Origin: Ruminococcus sp.
GTDB taxonomy: Bacteria > Bacillota > Clostridia > Oscillospirales > Ruminococcaceae
DNA length: 39,593 nucleotides
Assembly (NCBI GenBank): GCA_015066845.1
Contig: SVNO01000014.1
Span: 1 to 39,593 of the forward strand
Direction of reading: 5' to 3'
In this document: one piece after another, positions 24,601 to 31,538 of the stretch
Numbering within the stretch: position 1 is the first letter of the stretch
Layout of the letters: every line of letters starts with the position of its first letter
Translations under genes and position numbers: made by a program
The notes under the pieces: model-generated
Told to the model about the DNA's origin: nothing
What the model saw: the letters and a program-made list of their open reading frames with translations, nothing else
The model's database searches: none

Positions 24601-25222
24601 GATGGCAAAGGTCGGCATGAACTACAATGTACCGATCATCAGCATGGACAATGCTCTGACCAAGGCATTTGACAGAGGCACGCTCACAGCATCCGATTAT
24701 TTCTCTGACGAATACCATCCGCACGAAAACGGCAGTGCACTGATTGCCGATGCGATTGCTTACTATTATCGTCAGGCATTGAAAACAGAGAACATTGCCG
24801 AGAGCTACACCATCCCGTCCACAACAGCATATGGCGATGAATATGCAGACGCATCCATCGTTCCCGTCAGCGAGCTGACAGGACTGAACACCGGTTCTTT
24901 CAAGTCCGACAGAGCCAATACACGCTTTGAGTACGGCTTTACCTACCAGCCGAACACGGGCAATGCGCCGCTGACATTCACCACACAGGGCAAGGGCATT
25001 TATATTGTGTTCAAGTCCAACCAGAATTCCAGCCTCGGCGACCTTGTTGTGACAGTCAATGGCAAGTCCTCGACCGTCAGCGGCAACCGCCAGTATGCAT
25101 GGGGCGGCCCTGAAGCGGAGGTTGCCTACATCCAGAACACTTCCGGCACACTGGAAGTTTCCATGCAGATGAAGAGTGCAGGCAGCGATTTCAATATTTA
25201 CGGTATCGGTGTTGTACGATAA
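21683..25222 (+). CDS. GH43 - CBM22 - dockerin - SGNH esterase (cellulosomal)
   Basis: A 1179-residue secreted multidomain enzyme. In order: signal peptide (to about 36, ending AEA/A); GH43 five-bladed propeller (about 38-340) with WADVPDVDVIRV, YHDASLFFDDDG and GEGAHVHK, carrying the base Asp, the pKa-tuning Asp and the acid Glu; a GH43-associated beta-sandwich (about 360-560); a CBM22/CBM4_9-like module (about 576-727); a type I dockerin (about 737-800: GDVTCDGVIDGFDLAMAKRG, DVNGNGKPDDDDIVQLQAYI); an SGNH/GDSL esterase (about 850-1040: GGSITEG, NAGMSG, FSVND, DEYHPHENG); and a final beta-sandwich. It likely removes xylose or arabinose side chains and acetyl groups from xylan while docked on a scaffoldin. 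The start (21683, or the next codon) has GGGAGG upstream. The exact GH43 and CE subfamilies were not determined. Confidence 0.92.
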   Translation: MMKFRKLVKRIFMSMTAIAVLASSAAWMPEPQTAEAAATTVSNPFIWADVPDVDVIRVGDTYYMVSTTMYFSPGAPIMKSNDLVSWEICNYVYDEYADGDVQNLANGKHDYAHGQWATSLRYHKGTYYVFFGSYGSGKSYIYKTDDIEHGTWTRSEINGMYHDASLFFDDDGRNYLIYGGGGNIEIKELNAEMTGFKEGGASKTLFRTGLSGLAGEGAHVHKINGYYYVFIIAWPSGSRRIEICYRSKELLGTYENKTVLDSGLGTYGAGVAQGGIVDTPNGDWYGMLFQDHGAVGRIPVLVPVTWQNDWPIMGVNGAAPLTISVDGTSGTPAGTYLVRDDAFDYKSNDLALQWQWNHNPDNTAWSLTERPGYLRLTNKTIASHLLNARNTLTTRTEGPSCSSVIKLDTTGMKPGDRAGLAAFQYNFGQVGVLVDDFGAKKVYYANNGNYSGDSDVLMSKENIVQQEALAGDEVYLKVDFQFSSVTNGSSSNNIDKANFFYSYDGVTWTKIGDTLGMTYDLKLFTGYRSAIYSYGTKSTGGYADIDFFDYERADWNEGTDADKMAGAVAPIEPDENGYFYHSTYENSTDSWTGRGAAAVEMSSNAAYAGKNALFVSGRTSAWNGATRALNPQAFKPGETYSFSADVMFDAGTATDTFFMKLQYTDANGETMYSSIAEATVIKGEWTQLSNPEYTIPADASDMQVYLETADSTIDFYVDEAIGAVSGVAPDGPKPITYIRGDVTCDGVIDGFDLAMAKRGMTKKLPNAIAELAADVNGNGKPDDDDIVQLQAYILGQITEFTAKAPENNVAGDWDNYVETAAPAMQTFYADAIYNMGNTARLRNKIAKAQSGEKTTVAYIGGSITEGVGMAETCYAKRSYNYFAETFGTGSNVSYINAGMSGTSSAVGLMRAQRDILNASPDVIFIEFSVNDHPGDTYTKSFEGLVKKCLMQENEPAVIILINRSKGGYSMQEQMAKVGMNYNVPIISMDNALTKAFDRGTLTASDYFSDEYHPHENGSALIADAIAYYYRQALKTENIAESYTIPSTTAYGDEYADASIVPVSELTGLNTGSFKSDRANTRFEYGFTYQPNTGNAPLTFTTQGKGIYIVFKSNQNSSLGDLVVTVNGKSSTVSGNRQYAWGGPEAEVAYIQNTSGTLEVSMQMKSAGSDFNIYGIGVVR

Positions 25223-25245
25223 ATCGCGAAAACAATACAAAAACG

Positions 25246-25275
25246 CTCTCCCTGCCATTGGTGGGGAGAGTTTTT
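25246..25275 (+). terminator. Terminator of the GH43-esterase gene
   Basis: CTCTCCC / GGGAGAG stem with an inner CC-ATT-GG, followed by TTTTT. Confidence 0.85.
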
Positions 25276-25295
25276 GCGGATGGGGTATCAGCCAC

Positions 25296-25324
25296 TTGAC
25301 AAATCTTCCGGTATATGGTATAAT
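25296..25324 (+). promoter_or_regulatory. Promoter of tRNA-Leu
   Basis: TTGACA (25296-25301), 17-nt spacer, TATAAT (25319-25324): perfect consensus, typical for a stable RNA gene. Confidence 0.9.
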
Positions 25325-25356
25325 AGTAATGCTGCATCGGGTGCAGCAATTCTTTA

Positions 25357-25445
25357 GCCGCCGTGATGGAATAGGCAGACATAGCGGACTTAAAATCCGC
25401 CGGAATTCAAACTCCGTACCGGTTCAAGTCCGGTCGGCGGCACCA
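25357..25445 (+). tRNA. tRNA-Leu (anticodon UAA)
   Basis: An 89-nt class II tRNA. The acceptor stem GCCGCCG pairs with CGGCGGC (25435-25441), followed by A and an encoded CCA. The anticodon stem GCGGA/TCCGC closes the loop CTTAAAA, giving TAA at 25391-25393. A long variable arm follows, and the T-arm is CCGG-TTCAAGT-CCGG. It reads UUA codons (and possibly UUG). It has its own promoter and terminator. Confidence 0.96.
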
Positions 25446-25475
25446 AAGCTGCAATGAAGCAGCGGAATCCATACA

Positions 25476-25506
25476 AGAGCTTCTGAGTGATCAGAGGCTC
25501 TTTTTC
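25476..25506 (+). terminator. Terminator of tRNA-Leu
   Basis: AGAGC-TTCTGA / TCAGAG-GCTCT stem with a GTGA loop, followed by TTTTTC. Confidence 0.85.
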
Positions 25507-25554
25507 AATAGAGTGGGGAGCTTAAGCTGCACTCAAAAATTTTTTTCAAAAAAA

Positions 25555-25586
25555 TGAAACCTTTTCCATACCACAGGTGTATAGTA
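25555..25586 (+). promoter_or_regulatory. Putative ECF-type promoter of the sigma factor gene
   Basis: TGAAAC-CTTTT (25555-25565), then 17 nt after the C of TGAAAC a TGTATAG element (25578-25584). The TGAAAC plus T-rich run resembles -35 regions used by SigW/ECF30-like sigma factors, suggesting autoregulation. Confidence 0.5.
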
Positions 25587-25602
25587 TATGAAAAGCTTTT
25601 CA

Positions 25603-25661
25603 GAGCAATCCCGAACAAAGACGATGTGCACAGCCGCAGGCGGTCTTTGTGCAGCATTGCC
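25603..25661 (+). repeat. Palindromic element, copy 3 (degenerate)
   Basis: GAGCAATCCCG at the left and GCAGCATTGCC at the right are decayed arms. The centre AGCCGCAGGCGGTCTTTGTG is almost identical to copy 2. It lies between the putative ECF promoter and the sigma factor start codon (about 40 nt before it). Confidence 0.75.
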
Positions 25662-25702
25662 TTGGAACATTTATCAAATGCAATTGCAGTAGGAGAGAGG
25701 AT

Positions 25703-26179
25703 ATGTCGGACGAACAATTTACCCGAAGTTATCAGATGCATAAAAACAGCGTGTATGCAGTAATTTTCCACTATGTCCGGAATGATGCGGACGCGTCGGA
25801 GCTGCTGCAGGAAACTTTTATGCGCCTGTATACGAACGAAAAGCCCTTTGATAGCGATGAACACGAAAAAGCATGGCTTCTGCGCGTTGCCATCAATCTG
25901 AGCAAAAATCACCTGCGCCGGATGAAATTCAACGCGTATTCCGAAATTGACGAAAACATCCCCGCACCCATTCAGGAGGACTACAGCGACCTGCTTCGCG
26001 CCGTGCATGAGCTGCCGGAAAAATACCGCATCCCGATTCACCTCTTTTATTATGAGGACTATTCCGTGCGGGAAATTGCAGGACTGCTTGGCATTCTTGA
26101 AGCAACCGTCAAAACAAGACTCAACCGCGCCAGAAGTATGCTGAAGAAAAAATTAGGAAAGGAGTACGCTGTGGCATGA
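25703..26179 (+). CDS. ECF-type RNA polymerase sigma factor
   Basis: A 158-residue sigma-70 family protein of group 4. Region 2 is in residues about 8-75 (DASELLQETFMRLY, then KAWLLRVAINLSKNHLRR, the -10-binding helix). Region 4 is in about 98-150 (LPEKYRIPIHLFYYEDYSVREIA, then TVKTRLNRARSMLKKKL, the -35-binding helix-turn-helix). I start at 25703 (MSDEQFT), after AGGAGAG; an upstream ATG would run into the palindromic repeat. It overlaps the next gene by 4 bp (ATGA), the classic sigma/anti-sigma arrangement. The signal sensed is unknown. Confidence 0.92.
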   Translation: MSDEQFTRSYQMHKNSVYAVIFHYVRNDADASELLQETFMRLYTNEKPFDSDEHEKAWLLRVAINLSKNHLRRMKFNAYSEIDENIPAPIQEDYSDLLRAVHELPEKYRIPIHLFYYEDYSVREIAGLLGILEATVKTRLNRARSMLKKKLGKEYAVA

Positions 26180-27339
26180 ATATGAAACAAGATTACCGCA
26201 GACAGACTGATATGTTCTGTCAGACAAAAACACCTGATGCACAGGAAATGCTCGAAGCTGTCAGGCAGGGCAGCGCAACCATCCGTATGAGTACATCCGG
26301 CAGAAAACGCAGACTTCCCATCCGTAAAACACTGGTAGTACTTGCTGCTTGCTTCTCACTGCTCTTCGTCAGTGCACTGACTGCCGGTGCAGCAGGCTAT
26401 GGCCCGTTTGCAGAGCTGTTCCGTAAGGAATTTCAGGATGAAGTTACTGCTGGTATTGTCGAAGAAGGCTATTGGCATGAGATTAACCAGACAGCACAGG
26501 ACGGCGATTTTCAGACAACACTGGTTGCAATTACCGGCGACCAGCTCAACCCCAAGCTCCTGCTGGACATCTATGTGCAGGATGAAACCATCGTGCAGAA
26601 TAATGCGATCCTCGGCGTATGCGCCTATACGCTCGGTCCGGAGGCGTATGAAAACGATCTTGACCAGTACGGTACTTTTGATACACTTGCCTATCAGGAT
26701 GAAAACGACCCGCATCTCTACCATGCCAGCCTGCATTGTGCTTCTGCATGGGTATGCTATGGTGAGGAATTCGTGGTGGATGTGTGCGAAATCATTCTCG
26801 GATTGGATGAGGATTTCACCAAGGAGGATATTACCCTTGCCAATGGCCCGTACCTCAGCCTGAGCGAATATCTGATGAACGAAGAAAACGAAGTACACCA
26901 CACGAATCTTGTATACCGTCTGTCCGTTCCGGAAGAAAACTATGCAGAGGTATCGCAGAATTATTACGGTTATGCCTTTGAACACAATGGTATGCAGTAC
27001 ATCTTCAGTTGGGGTGAATTATCCCACTACAATACAATGCTCTCATTCGAGTTCCATCGTTATGATGCGGACGAAAACATCACACCGGATAATGTTTACT
27101 ATCTGGAAGACGAATTGCAGCAGGATTGGGACAGCTTTGTTGACGCACTCGTGCTGACCGTTGATGGAACGGAGTGCCCTTTGATGGAGGAAATTCCCCA
27201 TTTTGCGTGGATTGATATAGAAGCAGAGTGCGGACAGAAGAACACCTGCTATGCAACCCTGACATTTCCGGCAATTGACTACAATGCCGCTGAGAGCATC
27301 ACGCTCTCTTGCGGTGACACTTCTTACAATTTGAAATAA
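26176..27339 (+). CDS. Membrane-anchored anti-sigma-like protein
   Basis: A 387-residue protein with a short cytoplasmic N-terminus (about 1-48; TPDAQEMLEAVRQGSATI), one membrane span (about 49-71; RKTLVVLAACFSLLFVSALTAG follows RRLPI) and a large external domain. Coupling to the sigma factor through ATGA and this topology suggest it holds the sigma factor at the membrane until a signal releases it. The outer part is beta-rich with paired acidic stretches; it resembles DUF4179-type proteins in layout, but I cannot confirm the family. No zinc anti-sigma motif (HxxxCxxC) is seen. Confidence 0.7.
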   Translation: MNMKQDYRRQTDMFCQTKTPDAQEMLEAVRQGSATIRMSTSGRKRRLPIRKTLVVLAACFSLLFVSALTAGAAGYGPFAELFRKEFQDEVTAGIVEEGYWHEINQTAQDGDFQTTLVAITGDQLNPKLLLDIYVQDETIVQNNAILGVCAYTLGPEAYENDLDQYGTFDTLAYQDENDPHLYHASLHCASAWVCYGEEFVVDVCEIILGLDEDFTKEDITLANGPYLSLSEYLMNEENEVHHTNLVYRLSVPEENYAEVSQNYYGYAFEHNGMQYIFSWGELSHYNTMLSFEFHRYDADENITPDNVYYLEDELQQDWDSFVDALVLTVDGTECPLMEEIPHFAWIDIEAECGQKNTCYATLTFPAIDYNAAESITLSCGDTSYNLK

Positions 27340-27340
27340 A

Positions 27341-27363
27341 GGCAATACCACTGCTTTTTGTAA
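27341..27363 (+). repeat. Palindromic element, copy 4 (left arm remnant)
   Basis: GGCAATACCACTGCTTTTTG keeps the left arm and the T-rich part but lacks the right arm. It sits between the anti-sigma stop codon and the protease start, 23 nt before the latter. Confidence 0.45.
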
Positions 27364-27385
27364 AGAGAATCTGATGGAGGATATT

Positions 27386-29767
27386 ATGAAAAAGTTCAGA
27401 AAAACAGCCTGCCTTCTGGCAGCAGCCATGACAATGACAGCCCTGCCGGTGCTGACGACTCATGCCGAGGAACAGCCGGTGCCCACACTGCACTTTACCG
27501 GACAGCAGGACGGTAAAAGAAAGCCCATGACCTATGCGTCCGATGGCGTGACACAGGAAGCACAGAACGCACAGCTCCCTGCTGCCTATGACCCCCGTCC
27601 TGCCGGCGAGGTAACAAGGGTGCAGAATCAGGACCCATATGGCACATGCTGGGCATTCGGTGCACTTGCATCCCTTGAAAGCTCCATGCAGGAGCGCGAC
27701 CCCTATATCGACCTTTCGGAATGGTATCTGGCTTACTATACCTATTGCGAGGAATTCGGTTATCTGCTTCCGGAATCAGATGGACCGTGTCCGTACCTCT
27801 GGGCGGAAGTCGGTTCATCACTGGACGCGACTATCGGAAGCATTATGAATATCGGCGTAGTTGATGAGGCAGAGTTCCCCTATCTTCTGGAGGAATCCGA
27901 GGACTGGAAGAAGGATCTGCAAACTGTTCGTGCGCAGGCAGATTACCGCGTAACCGATGTTACCTACTTCCCCTATGACATCAACAGCGAGGATTTCGCT
28001 GCACAGTGCAACGCCATGAAGCAGGTGCTCATGGAGGGCAGAGAAATCTGTCTGAGCTATGTTGATGATGATATATACCACGATTATATGAAGCACAGCT
28101 ATTACAATGATGGTATGCCGGCAGAGGATGGAATCTATTATGGCTTCGGTCATGCGGTTTCGGTCGTCGGTTGGGATGATACGTTCTCCAAGGACAATTT
28201 CAACATCACACCGCCCGGTGACGGTGCATGGCTCATCAAAAACAGCTGGGGCACGAGTATGGATGACGGCGGCTATTTCTGGATGTCCTATTATGACGCG
28301 TTAATTTTCGATGTCTTTGCATTGGAAGGTGCACCGGCAGAGGAATGCGGCACGGTTTATATGTACGATGAACGCGGTTATGGCAGCGCGTTCCACAACA
28401 AGGAATACGTCACGATCGAAAGCCCTGCTTCAGCGGAAACAGAGAGCGCGTACATGGCAAATGTTTTTACTGCGCAAACGCATACTTTACTGACCGCTGC
28501 CATGATTGGTACTGCACAGACGGATGAAACCTATGAAATCACCGTCTATACCGGTCTGACGGATGAAACCGACCCGACCTCCGGTACAGTTGTGAACGAA
28601 ACCACGGGCACATTGTCCAACATCGGCTACCATACTGTGGAGCTGTCCGAACCGGTACCGCTGGCTGCCGGTGAGAAATTCTCCATCGTTGTCAAGCTCA
28701 GCGGTAAGAAGGGCGTACACCTTACCGGCGAAAATGGCGAGATTTCACACCAATACTATTCTGACGGCAGAGAGGAGCTGGGCTATTTCGGTGCTACCAC
28801 GGTGGAAATGGTGGAGAATCGTCCGGCAAATACCAGCTTTATCAGTCTCGATGGTGAGGAATGGAACGACACCACACAGTACACATATTCTGAAGAATCA
28901 TCCATGACGCGCGATGAAATTCTGGAGTTCTACGGTGATGACTGGGGCTTGCCGGAGGGCGGCACATTCACATGGGTGAATGAAGAACGCTATGGCAGCG
29001 TCTGCGTCAGAGCAGTGACGCACGATTTGGACACCGTGCTCTTTTCCGAATATGCGCCGGAACTGAAAATCGGTACAGAAATCAGCCTTAGCTCTCCTGC
29101 GAAAAAAGCCATCATGGTATCCATCAACGGCGGCGAATTTCAGCCCTATGAGAGTCCGATCGTATGCAATGAACCGATGACAATTTCCGCGCATGTGGAG
29201 GGCAGCGACAAAACCTACACAGAATCCTACGAGCTGCGTCAGGCAAAGATTCTGAACATGACATGGGCAGAGCAGATTGAGTATGAGGACTATTATTACA
29301 CCACATATGATATCGCATTCACAGAAACCGCTGAAAACCACTTTGAGGGTACTGTGCATTACTGGGGAAGCAGCGAACCGTCAATGATGATTATTTCGCC
29401 GGCACAGGTGAACTATGAGGGAGGAGAGCTGCAAAAGGGCACTTACTTCCACATTGATACAAAGGGCTATGATGGTATACCGTACGTTTTCAAAGTATCC
29501 GCAGATGGCTGTGTGGACACGGAATATGTGCTCCATCTTGTGGAAGCAGAGCCGTTGAACAACGGTGACGTGGATAACAACGGTGTAGTGGATGCAAAGG
29601 ATGCCGCAGCAATTCTGATTTATGCAGCAGCCGTTGGTTCTGGTCAGACACCGGAGCTGCCCGATGAGCAGTGGCTCGACCGCGGTGACGTAGTATATAA
29701 CGAAGCTGTTGACGCTTCTGATGCCGCAGCAGTGCTCCAGCGCGCAGCGGAGGAAGGCTCAAAGTAA
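27386..29767 (+). CDS. Papain-like (C1) cysteine protease with dockerin
   Basis: A 793-residue secreted protein. The signal peptide ends near THA/EE. A C1A peptidase domain (about 55-320) shows the full active site: Cys88 in YGTCWAFGALAS, His256 in GFGHAVSVVGWD, Asn286 in WLIKNSWGTSMDDGGYFW. A lectin-like beta-sandwich follows (about 350-500), then further beta-domains, then a dockerin (about 725-793; GDVDNNGVVDAKDAAAILIY and GDVVYNEAVDASDAAAVLQ). The protease would be carried on the cellulosome, perhaps to process or turn over its proteins, or to attack plant or competitor proteins. It lies 46 nt after the anti-sigma gene, so it may share the ECF operon. GGAGG 6 nt upstream sets the start at 27386. 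Confidence 0.92.
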   Translation: MKKFRKTACLLAAAMTMTALPVLTTHAEEQPVPTLHFTGQQDGKRKPMTYASDGVTQEAQNAQLPAAYDPRPAGEVTRVQNQDPYGTCWAFGALASLESSMQERDPYIDLSEWYLAYYTYCEEFGYLLPESDGPCPYLWAEVGSSLDATIGSIMNIGVVDEAEFPYLLEESEDWKKDLQTVRAQADYRVTDVTYFPYDINSEDFAAQCNAMKQVLMEGREICLSYVDDDIYHDYMKHSYYNDGMPAEDGIYYGFGHAVSVVGWDDTFSKDNFNITPPGDGAWLIKNSWGTSMDDGGYFWMSYYDALIFDVFALEGAPAEECGTVYMYDERGYGSAFHNKEYVTIESPASAETESAYMANVFTAQTHTLLTAAMIGTAQTDETYEITVYTGLTDETDPTSGTVVNETTGTLSNIGYHTVELSEPVPLAAGEKFSIVVKLSGKKGVHLTGENGEISHQYYSDGREELGYFGATTVEMVENRPANTSFISLDGEEWNDTTQYTYSEESSMTRDEILEFYGDDWGLPEGGTFTWVNEERYGSVCVRAVTHDLDTVLFSEYAPELKIGTEISLSSPAKKAIMVSINGGEFQPYESPIVCNEPMTISAHVEGSDKTYTESYELRQAKILNMTWAEQIEYEDYYYTTYDIAFTETAENHFEGTVHYWGSSEPSMMIISPAQVNYEGGELQKGTYFHIDTKGYDGIPYVFKVSADGCVDTEYVLHLVEAEPLNNGDVDNNGVVDAKDAAAILIYAAAVGSGQTPELPDEQWLDRGDVVYNEAVDASDAAAVLQRAAEEGSK

Positions 29768-29797
29768 GGGTAATACCCAAAATCATTTTCTCCTGAT

Positions 29798-29831
29798 GAG
29801 CAGTATCGCAGAAATGCGGTACTGCTCTTTT
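29798..29831 (+). terminator. Terminator after the C1 protease gene
   Basis: GAGCAGTATCGCA-GAAA-TGCGGTACTGCTC hairpin (one G-T pair), followed by TTTTAT. Confidence 0.8.
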
Positions 29832-29835
29832 ATGC

Positions 29836-29864
29836 TTGATTTTGCAGGGGAAATGTGGTATAAT
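29836..29864 (+). promoter_or_regulatory. Promoter of the S41-like peptidase gene
   Basis: TTGATT (29836-29841), 17-nt spacer, TATAAT (29859-29864). Confidence 0.8.
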
Positions 29865-29906
29865 GGGGGAGAATGATTCGCAAATTGCCCGAAGAAAGGA
29901 CTCCCC

Positions 29907-31370
29907 ATGAAACACATTCTCCCCATCCTTATCACCATCGCCCTTTTTGCCGCGCTGGTGCTCTGCAATTTCTACTACATCCCTGCCTACATCCCCGAAG
30001 CGGTGAGCCTGCTGTTTGCGCTGGTGCTTCTGCTGCTCAACATCCGCCTTATCGCCAAGGGCAGAACCAAAGCCCCGAAAATCATCATGACAACCGTCAG
30101 TGTTCTTGCGGTCTGCTGTGGATTTGCGGCAACCTATCTGTCCCCCTACTGGAATTCCATCGTCTACCTGCAATCTCCTGCACAGAAGGTTGCTTACAGC
30201 GAAATCCTCACCAGTGAACAGGCTTTGCAGGATATTGCTACCGCCAGAAAATACCTGACAAAGGTGCATCCAGCCGCATTGGGCGGTTTGCCGCAGAATG
30301 CCGCCGAAATGTTTGATGAAATCGAACAGACTGTCCGTGCGCAGGAATCCGTTACTGTCAGTGAGCTGCAGCGTGCACTGTCCGCAGCCGTTTCATGCTT
30401 TCAGGACGGGCATACCAATGTATACAGCAACTTCCCCGAATACCGCTATCTGAAGTGCATCTACGCCCATAATGAGGCAGGTGACAGGATGGCAGCCGTC
30501 AACGGCATCCCCCTCAGAGAGCTGTATGAGCAGAACAAGGCATATTTCAGCTATGACGAAGAAGCGGAGGATTACGGTTATATCGCCTTCCGCAACATCT
30601 TCACACGTCCGGATGGTCTTGCATTTCTCAATATTCCCATCGAGAACGGCGTTGTCTATACTTATGAGCATCCTGACGGAACGACAGAGGATGTCGTGGC
30701 ATATGATGAGGACTTCCTTGTCTATGCGGAATACGCGGCATACAACCAGATTCCCGACAGCACGGAGGAAACCTCGTTCGTGTCCTACGAGATTGACACG
30801 GCGCACGATCTTGCCGTGCTCACACTCAACAAATGCATCTGTAATGAGGAATACCGCAATGTACTGCACGAGATGTTTACCGCAGTCAAGGAACAGGGGA
30901 TCACACGGGTTGCCGTGGATTTGCGGGAAAACGGGGGAGGTTCGTCCGCAGTCGGAACGGAATTCATCCGGTATCTGCCCGTTGACCGCTATTGGGGCTG
31001 GGCGGCGGCGCACAGAATGGGCTGCCTGAATCTGAAAATCAAGGCAATGCAGGTGGCGAACAAGAAGCACAGCGACCTGACCTTTGACGGGGAGGTGTAT
31101 GTGCTGACAAGCGGGATAACCTACAGCTCGGCAATGGATTTTGCAATGTATATCAAAGACAACAAGCTGGGGCAGACTGTCGGCGAAGCACCGCTGAATG
31201 ATCCGCGCGGCTATGGTATGGTGACGCAGTTCAGAATGCCCCATTCCGGATTGAACCTGCAAATTTCTACCGCAAAATGGTCCAGAATTGACGAGAGCAA
31301 TCCCACCCGTTTCATTGAACCTGACATCCCGTGCGATGCGGAGGAGGCATTGGAAATGCTGAGGAGATAA
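29907..31370 (+). CDS. Membrane-anchored S41-like peptidase
   Basis: A 487-residue protein with two to three N-terminal membrane spans (to about 75) and an external S41 domain. Landmarks: SCFQDGHTNVYSNF (the DGHT motif), LRENGGGSSAVGTEFI and VLTSGITYSSAMDFA, with the candidate nucleophile Ser in TYSSA. The position where C-terminal processing proteases carry the catalytic Lys reads GEAPLNDPRGYG, so it belongs to the Lys-less S41 group, and activity is less certain. No PDZ domain is evident. AAAGGA lies 7 nt before the ATG. It is monocistronic with its own promoter. Confidence 0.82.
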   Translation: MKHILPILITIALFAALVLCNFYYIPAYIPEAVSLLFALVLLLLNIRLIAKGRTKAPKIIMTTVSVLAVCCGFAATYLSPYWNSIVYLQSPAQKVAYSEILTSEQALQDIATARKYLTKVHPAALGGLPQNAAEMFDEIEQTVRAQESVTVSELQRALSAAVSCFQDGHTNVYSNFPEYRYLKCIYAHNEAGDRMAAVNGIPLRELYEQNKAYFSYDEEAEDYGYIAFRNIFTRPDGLAFLNIPIENGVVYTYEHPDGTTEDVVAYDEDFLVYAEYAAYNQIPDSTEETSFVSYEIDTAHDLAVLTLNKCICNEEYRNVLHEMFTAVKEQGITRVAVDLRENGGGSSAVGTEFIRYLPVDRYWGWAAAHRMGCLNLKIKAMQVANKKHSDLTFDGEVYVLTSGITYSSAMDFAMYIKDNKLGQTVGEAPLNDPRGYGMVTQFRMPHSGLNLQISTAKWSRIDESNPTRFIEPDIPCDAEEALEMLRR

Positions 31371-31386
31371 AAATTTTCCAAAAAGG

Positions 31387-31416
31387 TGTAACACTTTGTT
31401 CTCCTGTTCCGTTTGT
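31387..31416 (+). promoter_or_regulatory. Putative ECF-type promoter of the small dockerin protein gene
   Basis: TGTAAC-ACTTTG (31387-31398), then 17 nt after the C of TGTAAC the element CGTTTG (31410-31415). It has the same layout as the region before the ECF sigma gene. Confidence 0.4.
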
Positions 31417-31439
31417 ATTGATAGAGGAACAAATTGCAA

Positions 31440-31482
31440 GGCGATACCGCGTGAACCGCAGGCAGTTTTTGCGGTACTGTTC
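31440..31482 (+). repeat. Palindromic element, copy 5 (degenerate)
   Basis: Left arm GGCGATACCGC (31440-31450), centre GTGAACCGCAGGCAGTTTTT, right arm GCGGTACTGTTCC. It lies 57 nt before the start codon of the next plus-strand gene. Confidence 0.7.
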
Positions 31483-31538
31483 CAATGGTCAGCAGGATGA
31501 TGCAGAATGCTGATTATCAATAGAAAGGATGAATTTAA

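Noticed and set aside
24047-25258. Minus-strand frame of about 400 codons opposite the SGNH esterase
   Set aside because: The sense strand carries all four SGNH blocks; the antisense product is Cys/His-rich without pattern.
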